A stretch of DNA of 46,223 bases from Enterococcus gallinarum NBRC 100675 (GTDB taxonomy: Bacteria; Bacillota; Bacilli; Lactobacillales; Enterococcaceae): the NCBI RefSeq assembly GCF_001544275.1, contig NZ_BCQE01000031.1, positions 1 through 46,223 on the forward strand, written 5' to 3'. The first letter of the stretch is position 1; every line of letters starts with the position of its first letter. The notes beneath the pieces are model-generated. The model saw only the letters and a program-made list of their open reading frames with translations. It had not been told where the DNA came from and ran no database searches. Positions 1 through 11,400 of this stretch are shown here, piece by piece. Made by a program: the position numbers and the translations under genes.

Positions 1-46
1 CGAGCAATTGTTATTTAATCACTCTTCATCTCTCAGCGACTTTTAT

Positions 47-75
47 ATCTTATCATCTCGAAAGCTTTGTGTCAA
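47..75 (-). promoter_or_regulatory. rRNA-type promoter P2, reading out of the left edge
   Basis: On the minus strand a perfect -35 TTGACA (75-70) is separated by 17 bases from -10 TAAGAT (52-47). It is followed by an AAAAGTCGCTGAG-like start region, a pattern typical of Firmicute rRNA promoters. No gene lies between it and the window edge, so its target is outside. The rRNA assignment is inference; the promoter match is seen directly. Confidence 0.7.
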
Positions 76-142
76 CAACTTTTTTGAAAGTTTTTTCTAA
101 CTTTTTAAGTTGTCTTACCTAATGTTTTCTGACGACTTTGTT

Positions 143-171
143 ATAATAACATCTGTCTTAATCTTCGTCAA
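143..171 (-). promoter_or_regulatory. rRNA-type promoter P1, tandem to P2
   Basis: Minus-strand -35 TTGACG (171-166), a 17-base spacer and -10 TATTAT (148-143), followed by AACAAAGTCG, which resembles the start region of the promoter about 96 bases further on. The A/T tracts just upstream (about 172-200) look like an UP element. Two such promoters in tandem are characteristic of rRNA operons. Confidence 0.65.
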
Positions 172-179
172 CATTTATT

Positions 180-434
180 TTGAAAAAATATTTGAAAGAT
201 TTAAACAGTGACTATCACAAAGACAAATACTAATATAGCAATTCTACTGCGAAAAATCAACAAAAAACAAAGCTTTTTCTCAACATTTTTTTTAGCCGAA
301 TCTTTCTTCTATTCTTTATCTCATCGTTCGCTTTTATAGCAATAATTACGTTTTATAACTATTCGTGTTCCTCAATCGTTCCTGTTTATATGAACAAGCA
401 GAAACGCTGTCCCCTAAGTAAGATCCCTTATAAA
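180..434. other. AT-rich intergenic stretch, no gene seen
   Basis: About 255 bases between the tandem promoters and the sensor kinase terminator. It is A/T-rich. I see no reading frame with a Shine-Dalgarno sequence, no RNA gene and no clear repeat. Confidence 0.6.
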
Positions 435-475
435 GAAAAAACCAACTGATTGTCGCTAACCTACAACAACCAGCT
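435..475 (-). terminator. terminator of the CovR/ArlR-like TCS operon
   Basis: On the minus strand AGCTGGTTGT (475-466) pairs with ACAATCAGTT (453-444), ten pairs including two G-U, around a 12-base loop, followed by GGTTTTTTC. It lies 24 bases past the sensor kinase stop. Confidence 0.65.
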
Positions 476-498
476 GATTCCTTCGCAGAGGATCTGCG

Positions 499-2016
499 CT
501 ATTTCAAAACATCCTTACTAGATTGAACTACAGGAATATATATTCTAAAAATCGTTCCTTGCCCAATCACACTTTCTGCAGTAATACGCCCTTTATAACT
601 TTCCAATAATTGCTTAGCAATGGATAGTCCTAACCCATTCCCCCCTTTGGTTCTTGCTCTTGCCTTATCCACTCGATAAAACCGATTGAAAATTTTATCC
701 AAGTCATCTTTGCTGATCCCTTCACCAAAATCCTGAATTGCAATCTCAAACGTTTGTCGATCAGAAGAAATAGATAAATGGACCTCTTTGCGATCTGTGG
801 AGTACTTGACGGCATTATCTAAGATGATAATAATAATTTGTTCGAAATGATTCCGATAAATTTTTAAAGTCAATTCGTGGTAAAGATCATCATCCAATGT
901 GAAAACAAATTCCGGGTAAAGAATTTTAAAATTATTAAATACTTGGTATACGACTTCTTTGGCTTTTGTCGTTTCATTTGCATAGTGGACATCTACCTGC
1001 TCAGCTCTGGAAAGGTCGAGCATTTCTTGCACAAGTGTCTTCATTCGACTGATTTCTTGCATGCTGGCTGCAAGCGATTCATCTAATACTTCTGGATCGT
1101 CCTTGCCCCAGCGCTGTAACAAGCTCATATGTCCTTCAATGATTGCCACTGGCGTCCGTAATTCATGAGAAACGTCCTCTACAAACCGTTCTTGCTGCTC
1201 GATATATAGCCGCATACGGTCGAGCATCTCATTAAAGATGTCTGCCAAATCAGATAATTCATCATTTGTATTCAGTTCAGGCATATGCACGGTCGATTGG
1301 GGATTCTTTCGAACGGTTTCCATTGTATCCCGCAAAACTTTCAGCGGCTGCAAGAAATAAGCAGATAAGAAAAAACCTAAAACGCTACTGAGAATCAAGG
1401 AAACGACTTCAAGTATGATCAGCGTTAACAAGAGCTTACTGCGAATTTCATAAAATGAGGTCAGTTCATAAAATGTTTGAGCATAACCGATTTTTTCTCT
1501 CGTTTCTTTTGAGTAGATTGGTTGGATCGACAAAAAGCCTGTAATATTGTCCAATGTCACGATCGTGGGCGGCTTTCGCTGCACATCGATCAGAGAAAGA
1601 TTATTTTCATGGGTTTTGAAAATCAATTCCTGATTCAGATTATAAACAAATAAGCTCAAAGGAGACTGACCTAACTCGGAAATAAACGAATCGATCTTCA
1701 TTAAGTTCCCATCAATTGTTGAAGTTCGGTCGTAGATGCTCGTATCACCACTATCGTTCTTAGTTAAATTGCGATAGGTTCGCACCAATGTCAATTCTTG
1801 GTCTGAATTTGCTAACCTGGAAGCTACTTCCGACATCGTACGCTCCACGTTATTTTCTTCTTTAGCCACAATCAGGTTGATAGACGTTTTGTAGGTGATG
1901 ACTGCAAAAATTGTAAAAACAACAAATATAAAGAAAGAACTTGCGAAGGCCCACTTCACAGTCAAAGAAGGCCCCTTCAGTTCTTTTAGTTTTTTCATTC
2001 TTTTTTTCAAGCTCAC
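499..2016 (-). CDS. sensor histidine kinase, ArlS/CovS-like
   Basis: Membrane sensor kinase, 505 aa, that would phosphorylate the response regulator encoded just upstream. Membrane segments are at about residues 20-42 and 193-221 and enclose an extracellular sensor region. They are followed by HAMP (about 222-275), a DHp helix with phospho-acceptor His284 in SHELRTPV, and a HATPase domain with the DNAVKYS, DFGEGI and GGNGLGLSI boxes. The start is GTG and overlaps the regulator stop as GTGA, so translation is probably coupled; an inner ATG at codon 7 has no better ribosome site. The family is firm. Which stimulus it senses is not visible. A terminator follows directly, so the operon is regulator then kinase. 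Confidence 0.93.
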   Translation of the reverse strand: MSLKKRMKKLKELKGPSLTVKWAFASSFFIFVVFTIFAVITYKTSINLIVAKEENNVERTMSEVASRLANSDQELTLVRTYRNLTKNDSGDTSIYDRTSTIDGNLMKIDSFISELGQSPLSLFVYNLNQELIFKTHENNLSLIDVQRKPPTIVTLDNITGFLSIQPIYSKETREKIGYAQTFYELTSFYEIRSKLLLTLIILEVVSLILSSVLGFFLSAYFLQPLKVLRDTMETVRKNPQSTVHMPELNTNDELSDLADIFNEMLDRMRLYIEQQERFVEDVSHELRTPVAIIEGHMSLLQRWGKDDPEVLDESLAASMQEISRMKTLVQEMLDLSRAEQVDVHYANETTKAKEVVYQVFNNFKILYPEFVFTLDDDLYHELTLKIYRNHFEQIIIIILDNAVKYSTDRKEVHLSISSDRQTFEIAIQDFGEGISKDDLDKIFNRFYRVDKARARTKGGNGLGLSIAKQLLESYKGRITAESVIGQGTIFRIYIPVVQSSKDVLK

Positions 2017-2699
2017 GAACGCATCACGTATCCTGTCCCCCGAACAGTTTGGATATAGCTTTCTTCTCCAGGTACGTCGATCTTATTCCGTAGATAACGA
2101 ATATACACATCGACGACGTTGGTTTCTACTTCTGTTTCATAACCCCAAACTTTGTTCAGCAGAACATCACGGGCTAAGACGACATTGACGTTCTCCATCA
2201 AAGTAAGAAGCAACTCGTACTCACGCTTCGTCAATTCAATGACATCACTGCCTCGACGCACCACACGGTTTTCTTTCTCAATGGTTAAATCACGATAAGT
2301 GATCGTCGTTTGTTTGGCAACATTCTTGTCTCCTTCAATGTCGATTCGACGTAACAACGCACGCAAACGAGCTAGTAGCTCTTCAATCGCAAAGGGTTTC
2401 ACAATATAATCGTCTGCTCCGTGATCTAGCCCTGAGACCCGATCGATCACTGAATCTCTTGCTGTCATCATAATGATTGGCGTATTTTTGGTTTGGCGCA
2501 CACGACGGCAAACTTCTAATCCGTTTAGTTCTGGTAGCATCAAATCAAGTAAGATGGCATCCCATTCATTGTTCAACGCTGCATCCAATCCAGTTCTGCC
2601 ATTATAATGTACTTCGGTATTATAGCCTTCATGCTTTAATTCTAATTCCACGAATCGAGCTAAGTTCTTTTCATCTTCAATGATTAGAATATTACTCAT
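2013..2699 (-). CDS. OmpR-family response regulator, CovR/ArlR-like
   Basis: DNA-binding response regulator, 228 aa. The receiver domain has the acidic pocket IEDE, phospho-acceptor Asp52 (LLDLMLPE), Thr in MMTARD and Lys in IVKPF. It is followed by a winged-helix Trans_reg_C domain ending in the usual RGTGYVMR. The receiver closely resembles streptococcal CovR and staphylococcal ArlR, including the stretch [18 protein letters not shown], so virulence, envelope or adhesion control is a reasonable inference. The start has AAAGGAG nine bases upstream. It overlaps the kinase gene by four bases. A terminator separates it from gnd upstream, so it probably has its own promoter in 2700-2780, though I cannot pick one with confidence. 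Confidence 0.93.
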   Translation of the reverse strand: MSNILIIEDEKNLARFVELELKHEGYNTEVHYNGRTGLDAALNNEWDAILLDLMLPELNGLEVCRRVRQTKNTPIIMMTARDSVIDRVSGLDHGADDYIVKPFAIEELLARLRALLRRIDIEGDKNVAKQTTITYRDLTIEKENRVVRRGSDVIELTKREYELLLTLMENVNVVLARDVLLNKVWGYETEVETNVVDVYIRYLRNKIDVPGEESYIQTVRGTGYVMRS

Positions 2700-2769
2700 T
2701 AGTTAGAGCTCCTTTATCGGTTATTCTGCATATAGTTAGACACTATCTGCTTTATTTTATCATGTATCT

Positions 2770-2822
2770 AAAAAATAAAAAAGAGATTGACCGAAAGTTC
2801 TCACTGTTCGGTCATTCTCTTA
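2770..2822 (-). terminator. gnd terminator
   Basis: Minus-strand stem AAGAGAATGACCGAA (2821-2807) pairs with TTCGGTCAATCTCTT (2795-2781), with one mismatch, and is followed by a run of T. It lies just after the gnd stop and before the response regulator gene. Confidence 0.85.
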
Positions 2823-2843
2823 ATTCGTTCTCAATTGTTCGAC

Positions 2844-4265
2844 TTATTCTTCCTCATACCAAGAGTAGTGGTAGATTCCTTCTTTGTCCGTACGTTCATA
2901 CGTATGGGCACCGAAATAATCCCGCTGTGCTTGGATCAAGTTTGCAGGCAAACGATCTGAGCGATAAGAATCAAAATAGGCAATTGCTGAAGAGAATGTT
3001 GGGACTGGTACGCCAGCTTGGACTGCCAATGCTACGACATCACGAACGGATTGTTGATAGCGTTTTGTGATTTCCTTGAAATAGTCATCAAGCAATAAGT
3101 TTTCGATATCCGCATCTTTTTCATAAGCATCGGTGATTTTTTGCAAGAATTGCGCACGAATGATACAACCTGCACGCCAGATTTTAGCAATTTCACCAAA
3201 TGGCAGCTGCCAATCATATTCTTTTGATGCGGTCCGTAATTGCGCAAAACCTTGTGCATAGCTCATGATTTTGCTGAAATACAATGCTTCCCGAATTTTC
3301 TCAACAAATTCTTGTTTGTCTCCTGTAAATTCGAATCCTTCAGGTTTTGGTAAGACTTGGCTAGCATTCACTCGTTCTTCTTTATAAGCAGAAATATAAC
3401 GCGCAAAAACAGACTCTGTGATCAACGGTAGTGGAACACCAAGATCTAATGCACTTTGACTCGTCCACTTCCCAGTTCCTTTGTTGCCGGCAGCATCTAA
3501 AATCACATCAACGATTGGTTTCCCAGTACCTAAATCGTCTTTGCGTGTTAAGATGTCTGCTGTGATTTCGATCAAGTAGCTATCTAATTCGCCTTTATTC
3601 CATTCAGAGAAGATCTCCGCCATTTCAGAAACAGATAGCCCTAGAATTTTTTGCATTAAATCATAGGATTCAGCAATTAGCTGCATATCTCCATACTCGA
3701 TACCATTGTGAACCATTTTTACATAGTGTCCTGCACCATTTGGTCCAATGTAGGTAACACAAGGAGTGCCATCTTCTGCTTTTGCTGAGATTTGTTCCAA
3801 AATTGGAGCCACTAACTCATAAGCTTCTTTTTGTCCGCCAGGCATGATTGACGGGCCTTTCAATGCGCCTTCTTCTCCACCAGAAACTCCGGTACCGATA
3901 AAGTTGATACCAGAATTTGCTAATTCTTCATTACGACGGATCGTATCTTTGAAGAATGTGTTGCCTCCATCGATCAAGATGTCCCCTTTTTCAAGGTGAG
4001 GCAATAATTCTTGGATGGTTGCGTCTGTCGCAAAACCCGCTTTGACCATTAAAAGAATGCGTCGTGGTGTTTCGATCGATTGTACGAATTCTTCAATCGT
4101 ATAGGTTGCTTTAAAGTTTTTATCTGGATGTTCTTTTACTACTTCTTCTGTTTTAGATCCTGTACGGTTGAATAGGGCAACTGAATAACCGCGGCTTTCA
4201 ATGTTCAACGCTAAGTTTTTTCCCATGACTGCCATACCGACAACACCGATTTGTTGTTTTGTCAT
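2844..4265 (-). CDS. gnd: 6-phosphogluconate dehydrogenase (decarboxylating)
   Basis: Oxidises 6-phosphogluconate to ribulose 5-phosphate and CO2 with NADP+ in the oxidative pentose phosphate pathway; cytosolic. The 473 aa match the family length. Visible motifs are the N-terminal nucleotide fold ([17 protein letters not shown]), [11 protein letters not shown], the substrate loop [20 protein letters not shown] and the catalytic Lys in [18 protein letters not shown] at 4265 is chosen because AGGAGG lies seven bases before it; a GTG one codon earlier is possible but too near the ribosome site. It is a single-gene unit bounded by terminators on both sides. Confidence 0.97.
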   Translation of the reverse strand: MTKQQIGVVGMAVMGKNLALNIESRGYSVALFNRTGSKTEEVVKEHPDKNFKATYTIEEFVQSIETPRRILLMVKAGFATDATIQELLPHLEKGDILIDGGNTFFKDTIRRNEELANSGINFIGTGVSGGEEGALKGPSIMPGGQKEAYELVAPILEQISAKAEDGTPCVTYIGPNGAGHYVKMVHNGIEYGDMQLIAESYDLMQKILGLSVSEMAEIFSEWNKGELDSYLIEITADILTRKDDLGTGKPIVDVILDAAGNKGTGKWTSQSALDLGVPLPLITESVFARYISAYKEERVNASQVLPKPEGFEFTGDKQEFVEKIREALYFSKIMSYAQGFAQLRTASKEYDWQLPFGEIAKIWRAGCIIRAQFLQKITDAYEKDADIENLLLDDYFKEITKRYQQSVRDVVALAVQAGVPVPTFSSAIAYFDSYRSDRLPANLIQAQRDYFGAHTYERTDKEGIYHYSWYEEE

Positions 4266-4395
4266 CACTCATCCTCCTAAGATTCAGTTATCTGTTTCAT
4301 TATAGCGCAAAAGATAGTTGTTTTGAACTATTCTCTTTCAAAGAGTAAGAATTATTTCAGAAAAGTTCTAGTTTTCATGAAATTAATCTGAAACA

Positions 4396-4437
4396 AAAAG
4401 AAAAATCCTAAGGCTCCATGGTTAGCCTTAGGATTTT
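4396..4437 (-). terminator. terminator of the yceD-rpmF operon
   Basis: AAAATCCTAAGGCT pairs perfectly with AGCCTTAGGATTTT (4402-4437) around a nine-base loop. On the minus strand it is followed by TTTTTCTTTTTG. It sits 26 bases after the L32 stop. Confidence 0.92.
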
Positions 4438-4463
4438 GAAATCCATTTTTCTGTAAAAAAGGA

Positions 4464-4643
4464 TTATGCTTCTTTTGTTGCTACATCTTTTCCATCGTAA
4501 TAACCACAGTTTGAGCATACATGGTGGCTTTTTTTCATTTCACCACAGTTTGCACATTCGTTCAAACCGTTGATTGTCAATTTGTAATGAGTACGACGTT
4601 TTGCTTTTTTCGCTTTAGAAGTTCTTCTTGCTGGTACTGCCAT
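4464..4643 (-). CDS. rpmF: 50S ribosomal protein L32, zinc-ribbon form
   Basis: Large-subunit ribosomal protein of 59 aa. The N-terminus [17 protein letters not shown] is the family hallmark. [18 protein letters not shown] supplies the two CxxC pairs of the zinc-binding form, as opposed to the cysteine-free paralogue some bacteria use under zinc limitation. The start at 4643 follows AAGGAGGTGTAGC; a longer frame reaching 4673 would bury this ribosome site. It lies 56 bases downstream of yceD, the common pairing in bacteria. Confidence 0.97.
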   Translation of the reverse strand: MAVPARRTSKAKKAKRRTHYKLTINGLNECANCGEMKKSHHVCSNCGYYDGKDVATKEA

Positions 4644-4699
4644 TTTGCTACACCTCCTTGTAAATGAAAGCAACCTTGAGGCTGCAATTTATTCCAATC

Positions 4700-5260
4700 C
4701 TACGCGTTATCATCTTCTGAATCATTGAACAGTTCCGATAATTTTGCAAGACGAGGATCAATTTGTTGGGCTTGCGCTTCTTTTTGGTTTGCATAGTCTT
4801 TTTCTGATAAAACAACCCAGTCATTTCCTGACGGCATTTCTGTGCTATTTTTTTCTTCCTCAGTAAGGACTTGCATGGGAATCGCAAGTAATAGGTTATC
4901 AGCAACTGAATCATCCAAACTGATCGTCTGGCCTTCAATGATCAAGACATCTTCTTCTGGAATCATTTCATCTCGCCGCTGAAATTGCTCTGGTGTCATG
5001 AAGAGTTCATCCACTGTAAAATCCATTGGTAAAGCAACTGGAGTCAATGAGCGTGTTGAAGGTAACGTGATCGTTGTCTCCACTCGATAATGTAGGAGAT
5101 ATTCATGTTTTCCAACAGACATCATGCCAGTGATTTTCACAGGAGACAAATCAATGATCTGTCCATCGCGTTTTATCAATTGATTTTTTAAGTTCAACGT
5201 TTCGTCGAACATCAGCGGTGTCTCTTGGTATTTTTTTAATTCCAATAAAGACCATTTCAT
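4700..5260 (-). CDS. yceD: YceD/DUF177 family protein
   Basis: A 186-aa acidic protein of the DUF177 family, whose members sit next to rpmF and are linked to 23S rRNA accumulation and large-subunit assembly. Visible family features are the start MKWSLLELKKYQ, the central IDLSPVKITGMMSVG, the LHYRVETTITLPSTRSL strand region and the VDELF segment, with an acidic tail (FNDSEDDNA). Family members often have a metal-binding cysteine pair; this copy has none. I place the start at the ATG at 5260 because AGGGGTGAT lies just upstream; a GTG three codons earlier overlaps that ribosome site. Function is inferred from family and neighbour only. Confidence 0.88.
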   Translation of the reverse strand: MKWSLLELKKYQETPLMFDETLNLKNQLIKRDGQIIDLSPVKITGMMSVGKHEYLLHYRVETTITLPSTRSLTPVALPMDFTVDELFMTPEQFQRRDEMIPEEDVLIIEGQTISLDDSVADNLLLAIPMQVLTEEEKNSTEMPSGNDWVVLSEKDYANQKEAQAQQIDPRLAKLSELFNDSEDDNA

Positions 5261-5388
5261 TTTTATCACCCCTAAGCAACAAAAGCAATTATACAGGGGT
5301 TATTTCCCTTTGTCAATGAAATTTTCTTGACACCTTTTTCATTTCTAAAGCTGTAATTTTACGCACAAAAAAGTGAATACTTTTAGAG

Positions 5389-5428
5389 AAAAAAACAACA
5401 GACTCGCTACTTGTGCACGAGCCTGTTG
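5389..5428 (-). terminator. terminator of the pfkA-pyk operon
   Basis: CAACAGGCTCG pairs with CGAGTCTGTTG (5428-5418 with 5406-5396; one G-T pair) and is followed on the minus strand by seven T. It lies 30 bases beyond the pyk stop. Confidence 0.9.
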
Positions 5429-5457
5429 CCTCCATTAATGAATCTTTCAAAAGAAGA

Positions 5458-7242
5458 TTAGATAGCTGTTGTTTCTCCACGGTAGACGATTCCACGACGA
5501 GAATCCACAGTAATCAATTCACCATCTTTGATCGTTGTTGTGGCATCTTTTGCCCCAACGATCACTGGAAGGTCTTTCGCAATGCCGACAACTGCTGCAT
5601 GAGAAGTCAAACCGCCGTCTTCAACAACAAGTGCTGCTGCTTTCTCGATTGCAGGCATATATTCTTTATCTGTTGTTGGAACAACTAAGATCATGCCATC
5701 TTTTGCTTTAGCAATTGCTTCTTCTGCACTGTTGGCTACAACGGCATTAGAAACGATTGATTTTTCACCGATTCCTTGTGCTTCAAGCAATTTAGAACCG
5801 ATCATTTGAATTTTCATCACGTTTGTTGTTCCACGTTCTCCAACTGGCACACCAGCAGTGATCAAAATCAAATCGCCTTCTTTGGCAAAACCAAGATCCA
5901 CAGCTTGTTTAGCTGCTAATTCGAACATTTCGTCAGTTGTTGAAGGTTTTTCAGCAACTGTTGGATAAACACCCCAGTTTAACATCAAACCACGTTTTGT
6001 ACGTTCGTCGAAAGTTACTGCCAAGATATCTGCATCTGGACGATATTTTGAAATCATTTTCGCAGTATAGCCAGATTCAGTTGCAGCAACGATTGTTTTT
6101 ACGCCAAGATTTTTAGCTGCACGTGCCACAGAAAGACCAATTGTTTCTGTTACATCAGTTTTATCAAATTGGTTGATTTGGAAAGTACTCATTTCTGCTA
6201 AAGCATTTTCTGCTTCGATATCGATACGAGCCATCGTTGCAACAGCTTGTACAGGATAGTCTCCGTTTGCTGATTCTCCAGATAACATTGTTGCATCTGT
6301 TCCGTCAAAGACTGCATTGGCAACGTCAGAAGCTTCTGCGCGTGTTGGACGAGGATTTTGTTGCATTGATTCTAACATTTGAGTTGCAGTGATAACTGAT
6401 TTACCTACCGCATTACATTTTTTGATGATTCGTTTTTGAACCATTGGTACTTCTTCTGCTGGAATCTCAACACCCATGTCTCCACGAGCAACCATGATAC
6501 CGTCAGAAACTTTGATGATTTCATCAATGTTGTCGATACCTTCTTGAGATTCGATTTTAGAGAAGATTTGTACATGAGTCATGTTCTTTTCTTCAAGAAT
6601 TTCACGAATTTCTAAAACGTCTTGAGCTTTACGTACGAATGAAGCTGCGATGAAGTCGATATCATTGTCTAATCCAAAACGAATATCGTCAGCATCTTTT
6701 TCAGTGATACCAGGCAAGCTGATTGATACGCCAGGTGCATTGACCCCTTTACGAGAACCCAACATTCCTGCATTTTTAACAACAACAACTAATTCACGTG
6801 CTGCTTCGTCTTTTTCGATGATTTCCATATCGATCAAACCATCATCAAATAAGATATGGCCGCCTACATATACATCATCAAACAATCCAGGATATGTCAC
6901 TGCAATCTTTTCTTTTGTTCCTTTGTGTTCTGGGTCCATTGAGATACGTGTTTGGTCACCAACGTTGAATTGGATATAGCCGGCACGACCATAATCTGCT
7001 TCAGTTGTGTCTTGAACGGTTGTACGGATTTCTGCTCCTTTAGTATCTAAAAGAATCCCTACATCTTTACCAGTTTTCTTGACCGCTTCACGCACCATTG
7101 TCATACGTCCTAATTGTTCTTCATGATCTCCATGAGAAAAATTGAAACGGAAGACATTTGCACCGGCTTCGATCAGTTCAGAAATAATTTCTACACTATT
7201 ACTTGCTGGTCCTAATGTGCTGACGATTTTTGTTTTTTTCAT
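5458..7242 (-). CDS. pyk: pyruvate kinase with C-terminal PEP-utiliser domain
   Basis: Last step of glycolysis: phosphoenolpyruvate plus ADP to pyruvate plus ATP. The 594 aa comprise the barrel core (KTKIVSTLGPAS; RFNFSHG; KIESQEGIDNIDEI with the catalytic Lys-Glu region; MVARGDMGVEIP), a regulatory C-domain, and an extra domain of about 110 aa ending the protein with GGLTSHAAVVG. That extra domain is the PEP-utilising swivelling fold found on many Bacillales and Lactobacillales pyruvate kinases; it has TSHAA as in PEP synthase and enzyme I. AGGAGCG precedes the ATG. It lies 84 bases after pfkA with no convincing terminator between, so the two are probably one glycolytic operon. Confidence 0.97.
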   Translation of the reverse strand: MKKTKIVSTLGPASNSVEIISELIEAGANVFRFNFSHGDHEEQLGRMTMVREAVKKTGKDVGILLDTKGAEIRTTVQDTTEADYGRAGYIQFNVGDQTRISMDPEHKGTKEKIAVTYPGLFDDVYVGGHILFDDGLIDMEIIEKDEAARELVVVVKNAGMLGSRKGVNAPGVSISLPGITEKDADDIRFGLDNDIDFIAASFVRKAQDVLEIREILEEKNMTHVQIFSKIESQEGIDNIDEIIKVSDGIMVARGDMGVEIPAEEVPMVQKRIIKKCNAVGKSVITATQMLESMQQNPRPTRAEASDVANAVFDGTDATMLSGESANGDYPVQAVATMARIDIEAENALAEMSTFQINQFDKTDVTETIGLSVARAAKNLGVKTIVAATESGYTAKMISKYRPDADILAVTFDERTKRGLMLNWGVYPTVAEKPSTTDEMFELAAKQAVDLGFAKEGDLILITAGVPVGERGTTNVMKIQMIGSKLLEAQGIGEKSIVSNAVVANSAEEAIAKAKDGMILVVPTTDKEYMPAIEKAAALVVEDGGLTSHAAVVGIAKDLPVIVGAKDATTTIKDGELITVDSRRGIVYRGETTAI

Positions 7243-7326
7243 TACTAAACGCTCCTATTCATTTATTTAAAATAGCTTAATAAGCTTTTTTTACAAAATT
7301 ACTGTTGCGTTTCATACTTCCTAAAC

Positions 7327-8301
<975 letters not shown>

Positions 8302-8372
8302 TCATTAGTAGATTTGTTTAGGGATTTGGAACTCCCTTATTTGATACTTTTCAAGTAATAACCACGAGTAGT

Positions 8373-8401
8373 ATTTTACCATTATTCCAGAGAAATGTCT
8401 T
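8373..8401 (-). promoter_or_regulatory. candidate pfkA-pyk promoter
   Basis: Minus strand: -35 AAGACA (8401-8396), a 17-base spacer, and extended -10 TGGTAAAAT with TAAAAT at 8378-8373. It lies in the 168-base gap between dnaE and pfkA. Confidence 0.55.
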
Positions 8402-8457
8402 GAAATAGTGGGAAAAAGTTGAAAAAAGTGTAAGTAAAATTTAACGTTTTCGGAAAA

Positions 8458-11400
8458 TTACTTGAAAACAACATTTTCCTCTCCCAACAAGTGCCCAAGC
8501 TTTCTTTCCATTTCTTCGTCTTTTTTTAGCCAATTCTCTTCCGTCAGCAACACTTTTTTCCCGTTACTTTCATAGAACAACACCACAGGAACCCGTCCTC
8601 GATGCTTTCTCAGCAACTGCGACAATTCTTGCAAATGGTTCGTCTCAACATCACGTGTGATCTTCAGATAACACGTTTGATCTGTTAGCTGTGCTTGTGC
8701 TTTTTCAGCTAGCTCTATTTTATCAGCAATCAGTTGTATTTCACCATTGTAACGACTTACTTCCACTTTTCCTTCAACATACAAGACGGCGTTCTCTGCA
8801 ACGTCAGATCGTACATGACGATACAATGTGGGAAAAACAGTGATCGAGACTTCTTTACTAGCATCTGTTCCTTCAAGAAACGCCATTTGCTCTCCTTTTT
8901 TTGTGCGGATTTCTCGAATTTGACGCACATAAAATAGTATCCGGACACGTTCATTGGGAACTAAGTCAGCGATTGCTATCGTCTGCTTCAACTGTTGCAG
9001 CTTCTGATATTGTTGAACAGGATGCCCTGATAAATAAACCCCTAGATATTCTTCTTCCAACGCTAACTTTTGCTCCAAGTCATAATCAGCGACTTCGGCT
9101 TCTTTGAGAGCCATTGTCTCTAACAAATCGAGACTGCCGCCACTATAGGTGATATTTTGGATTTTTCCCTCTAATTGGATAAGTGCTTGCTTCCGATTAG
9201 TGACCAATTCATCAAACGCACCAATACTTAACAACGGACGGATATAATCTTCCTTCAGCCATTTGTTATTCTTTTGATGCAAGCGCAACAGGAATTGATC
9301 TAAGGAGGAGAATGCCCCATTCTCCTTTCGTTCATCTAAGATATCTTGAATCAGGTCTCTACGTATTCCTTTAACACTGCTAAAGCCAAAACGAATCTGT
9401 TTTTCCGATTGAAGATAGAAACTATAGCCACTCTTGTTGATGGACGGCGGTAAGATTGCTACATCATACCGAGTCGCTTCATTCAAATATTCTTTTAATT
9501 TACCTGGATTATTCCTAACCGAGTGCAATAATGCAGCAAAAAATGGTCCTGGATAATGTACCTTTAAATACGCCATTTGGAAGCCGATAAATGAGTAGGC
9601 AAACGCATGAGAACGATTGAACCCGTAATTGGCAAAACGCTCAATATAATCGTAAACTTCTTCTGCTTTCTCCGCGGAAAAATGGTTGGCTACGGCTCCT
9701 TCAACAAAATGGCGCCGTTCTTCATCCAGAACGTCTTTTTTCTTTTTGCTGATGGCTCGCCGCAAGATATCTGCTTGGCCAAGAGAAAAGCCTGCCATTT
9801 TAGAAGCAACTTGCATGATTTGTTCTTGATAAACAATGATTCCATAGGTATTTTGTAAAATCGGCACTAAAGCAGCATCCGGATAAACGACTTTTTCCTG
9901 TCCTTTTTTCCGGCGAATAAACGTATCGATATTTTGCATAGGTCCTGGCCGATACAACGCATTGACGGCTGCAATATCTTCGATACTTTCAGGTCCCAGT
10001 TTCCGCAAAACATTTCTGATCCCCGCTGACTCAAACTGAAAGATCCCGGCAGTATCGCCTTGCTGAAATAGTCGCAGCACAGCTGGGTCATTTAAAGGAA
10101 TGGCTTTCTGGGTAACTGTTTCATTTGTAACTCGCTTGATCCCTCTTAAAGTATTGTCAATGATTGAAAGATTCCGTAATCCTAAAAAATCCATTTTTAA
10201 CAATCCCACTGTTTCCACATCATTCATTGTGAACTGAGTCAAGAGGATCTCATCACTTCCTTGTTGAAGGGGGACTAGGTCCAAGAGATTCTTGTCGCTG
10301 ATCACCACACCAGCTGCATGGGTGGAAACATGTCGAGGCAATCCTTCCAGTACCTTAGCCACTGCAAACATCGTTTCATTTCGTTCGTTGAAGGTAGCCA
10401 GTTCTCGTAATTGATTAGATTGTTCATAAGCTAAAGCCAATGTCATTTTTAATGCATTAGGAATGGCTTTTGACCAGCGATTGGCTTCGCTTTGTGACAA
10501 ACCAAATACTCGTGAGACATCCCGCAGCACCATTTTGGCCGCCATCGTTCCAAAAGTAGCAATTTGCGCCATGTACTCCTGACCATATTTTTGACGGACA
10601 TAATGCAAAATCTCATCACGTCTGTTATCAGGTATATCTAAATCGATATCGGGCATGGTATAGCGTTCGGGATTCAAGAAACGCTCAAACAGCAAGTCAT
10701 ATTCAATTGGATCGACATCGGTGATGGCTAATACGAAAGCTACTAATGAACCTGCTGCTGAGCCCCGCCCTGCGCCGGTAACAATTTCGTTCTTGTGAGC
10801 AAAATCCATCACATCCCAAATGATCAAAAAGTAATCGTCAAATCCCATTGTATGAATAACGGATAGTTCATAATCCAAACGCTGACGGTAAATATCTGTG
10901 ACCTGCGTAATACGTTCAGGCAACTTTTCAAAACACAGTTTTCTAAGAAAATCAGCCGCATTTCCCCCTTTTTCTAAAGGAAAATGCGGGAGCAAACGTT
11001 GATGGAGAGGAATCGTCAGAGTACATTCTTCTGCAATTCGCTGATTATTTACCAATGCTTCTGAATTCTCTCCAAATGCCTGAATCAGTTCCCCAGGCTG
11101 TTCTAAATAATACGTTTCGGAAGATTGTTCCTTCGCTTTACGAAAATCTTCGATCTGAGTACCGTTCTTAATATGTTCCATGACTTGAACAGCAAATAGT
11201 TCTGCTTGTTCCAATGCTGCTACGGGTTGATAAGCGCACAGCTCAAGACCATGCTGTTGAAACCACTCTCTTTCTGGCGTTGCCGCTGCTTTTTGAACAC
11301 CTAGGAAAAGACTCTTTTGATCAAACCGAGCGACAAAGTCTGTCAGTGTTCGAGAAAGCTGTGCCAAGTCTTCCGATTGATCTGGAGAGAAACCTTGCCC

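Noticed and set aside
1895-2188. A 97-codon frame on the plus strand across the kinase/regulator junction
   Set aside because: It lies opposite two well-supported genes, has no ribosome site, and its product shows no domain.
6650-6979. A 109-codon plus-strand frame opposite pyk
   Set aside because: It is a shadow of the pyruvate kinase gene, with no ribosome site.
8441-8453. A possible cre upstream of pfkA
   Set aside because: It mismatches the consensus at three positions and lies upstream of the -35 box; too weak to list as a site.
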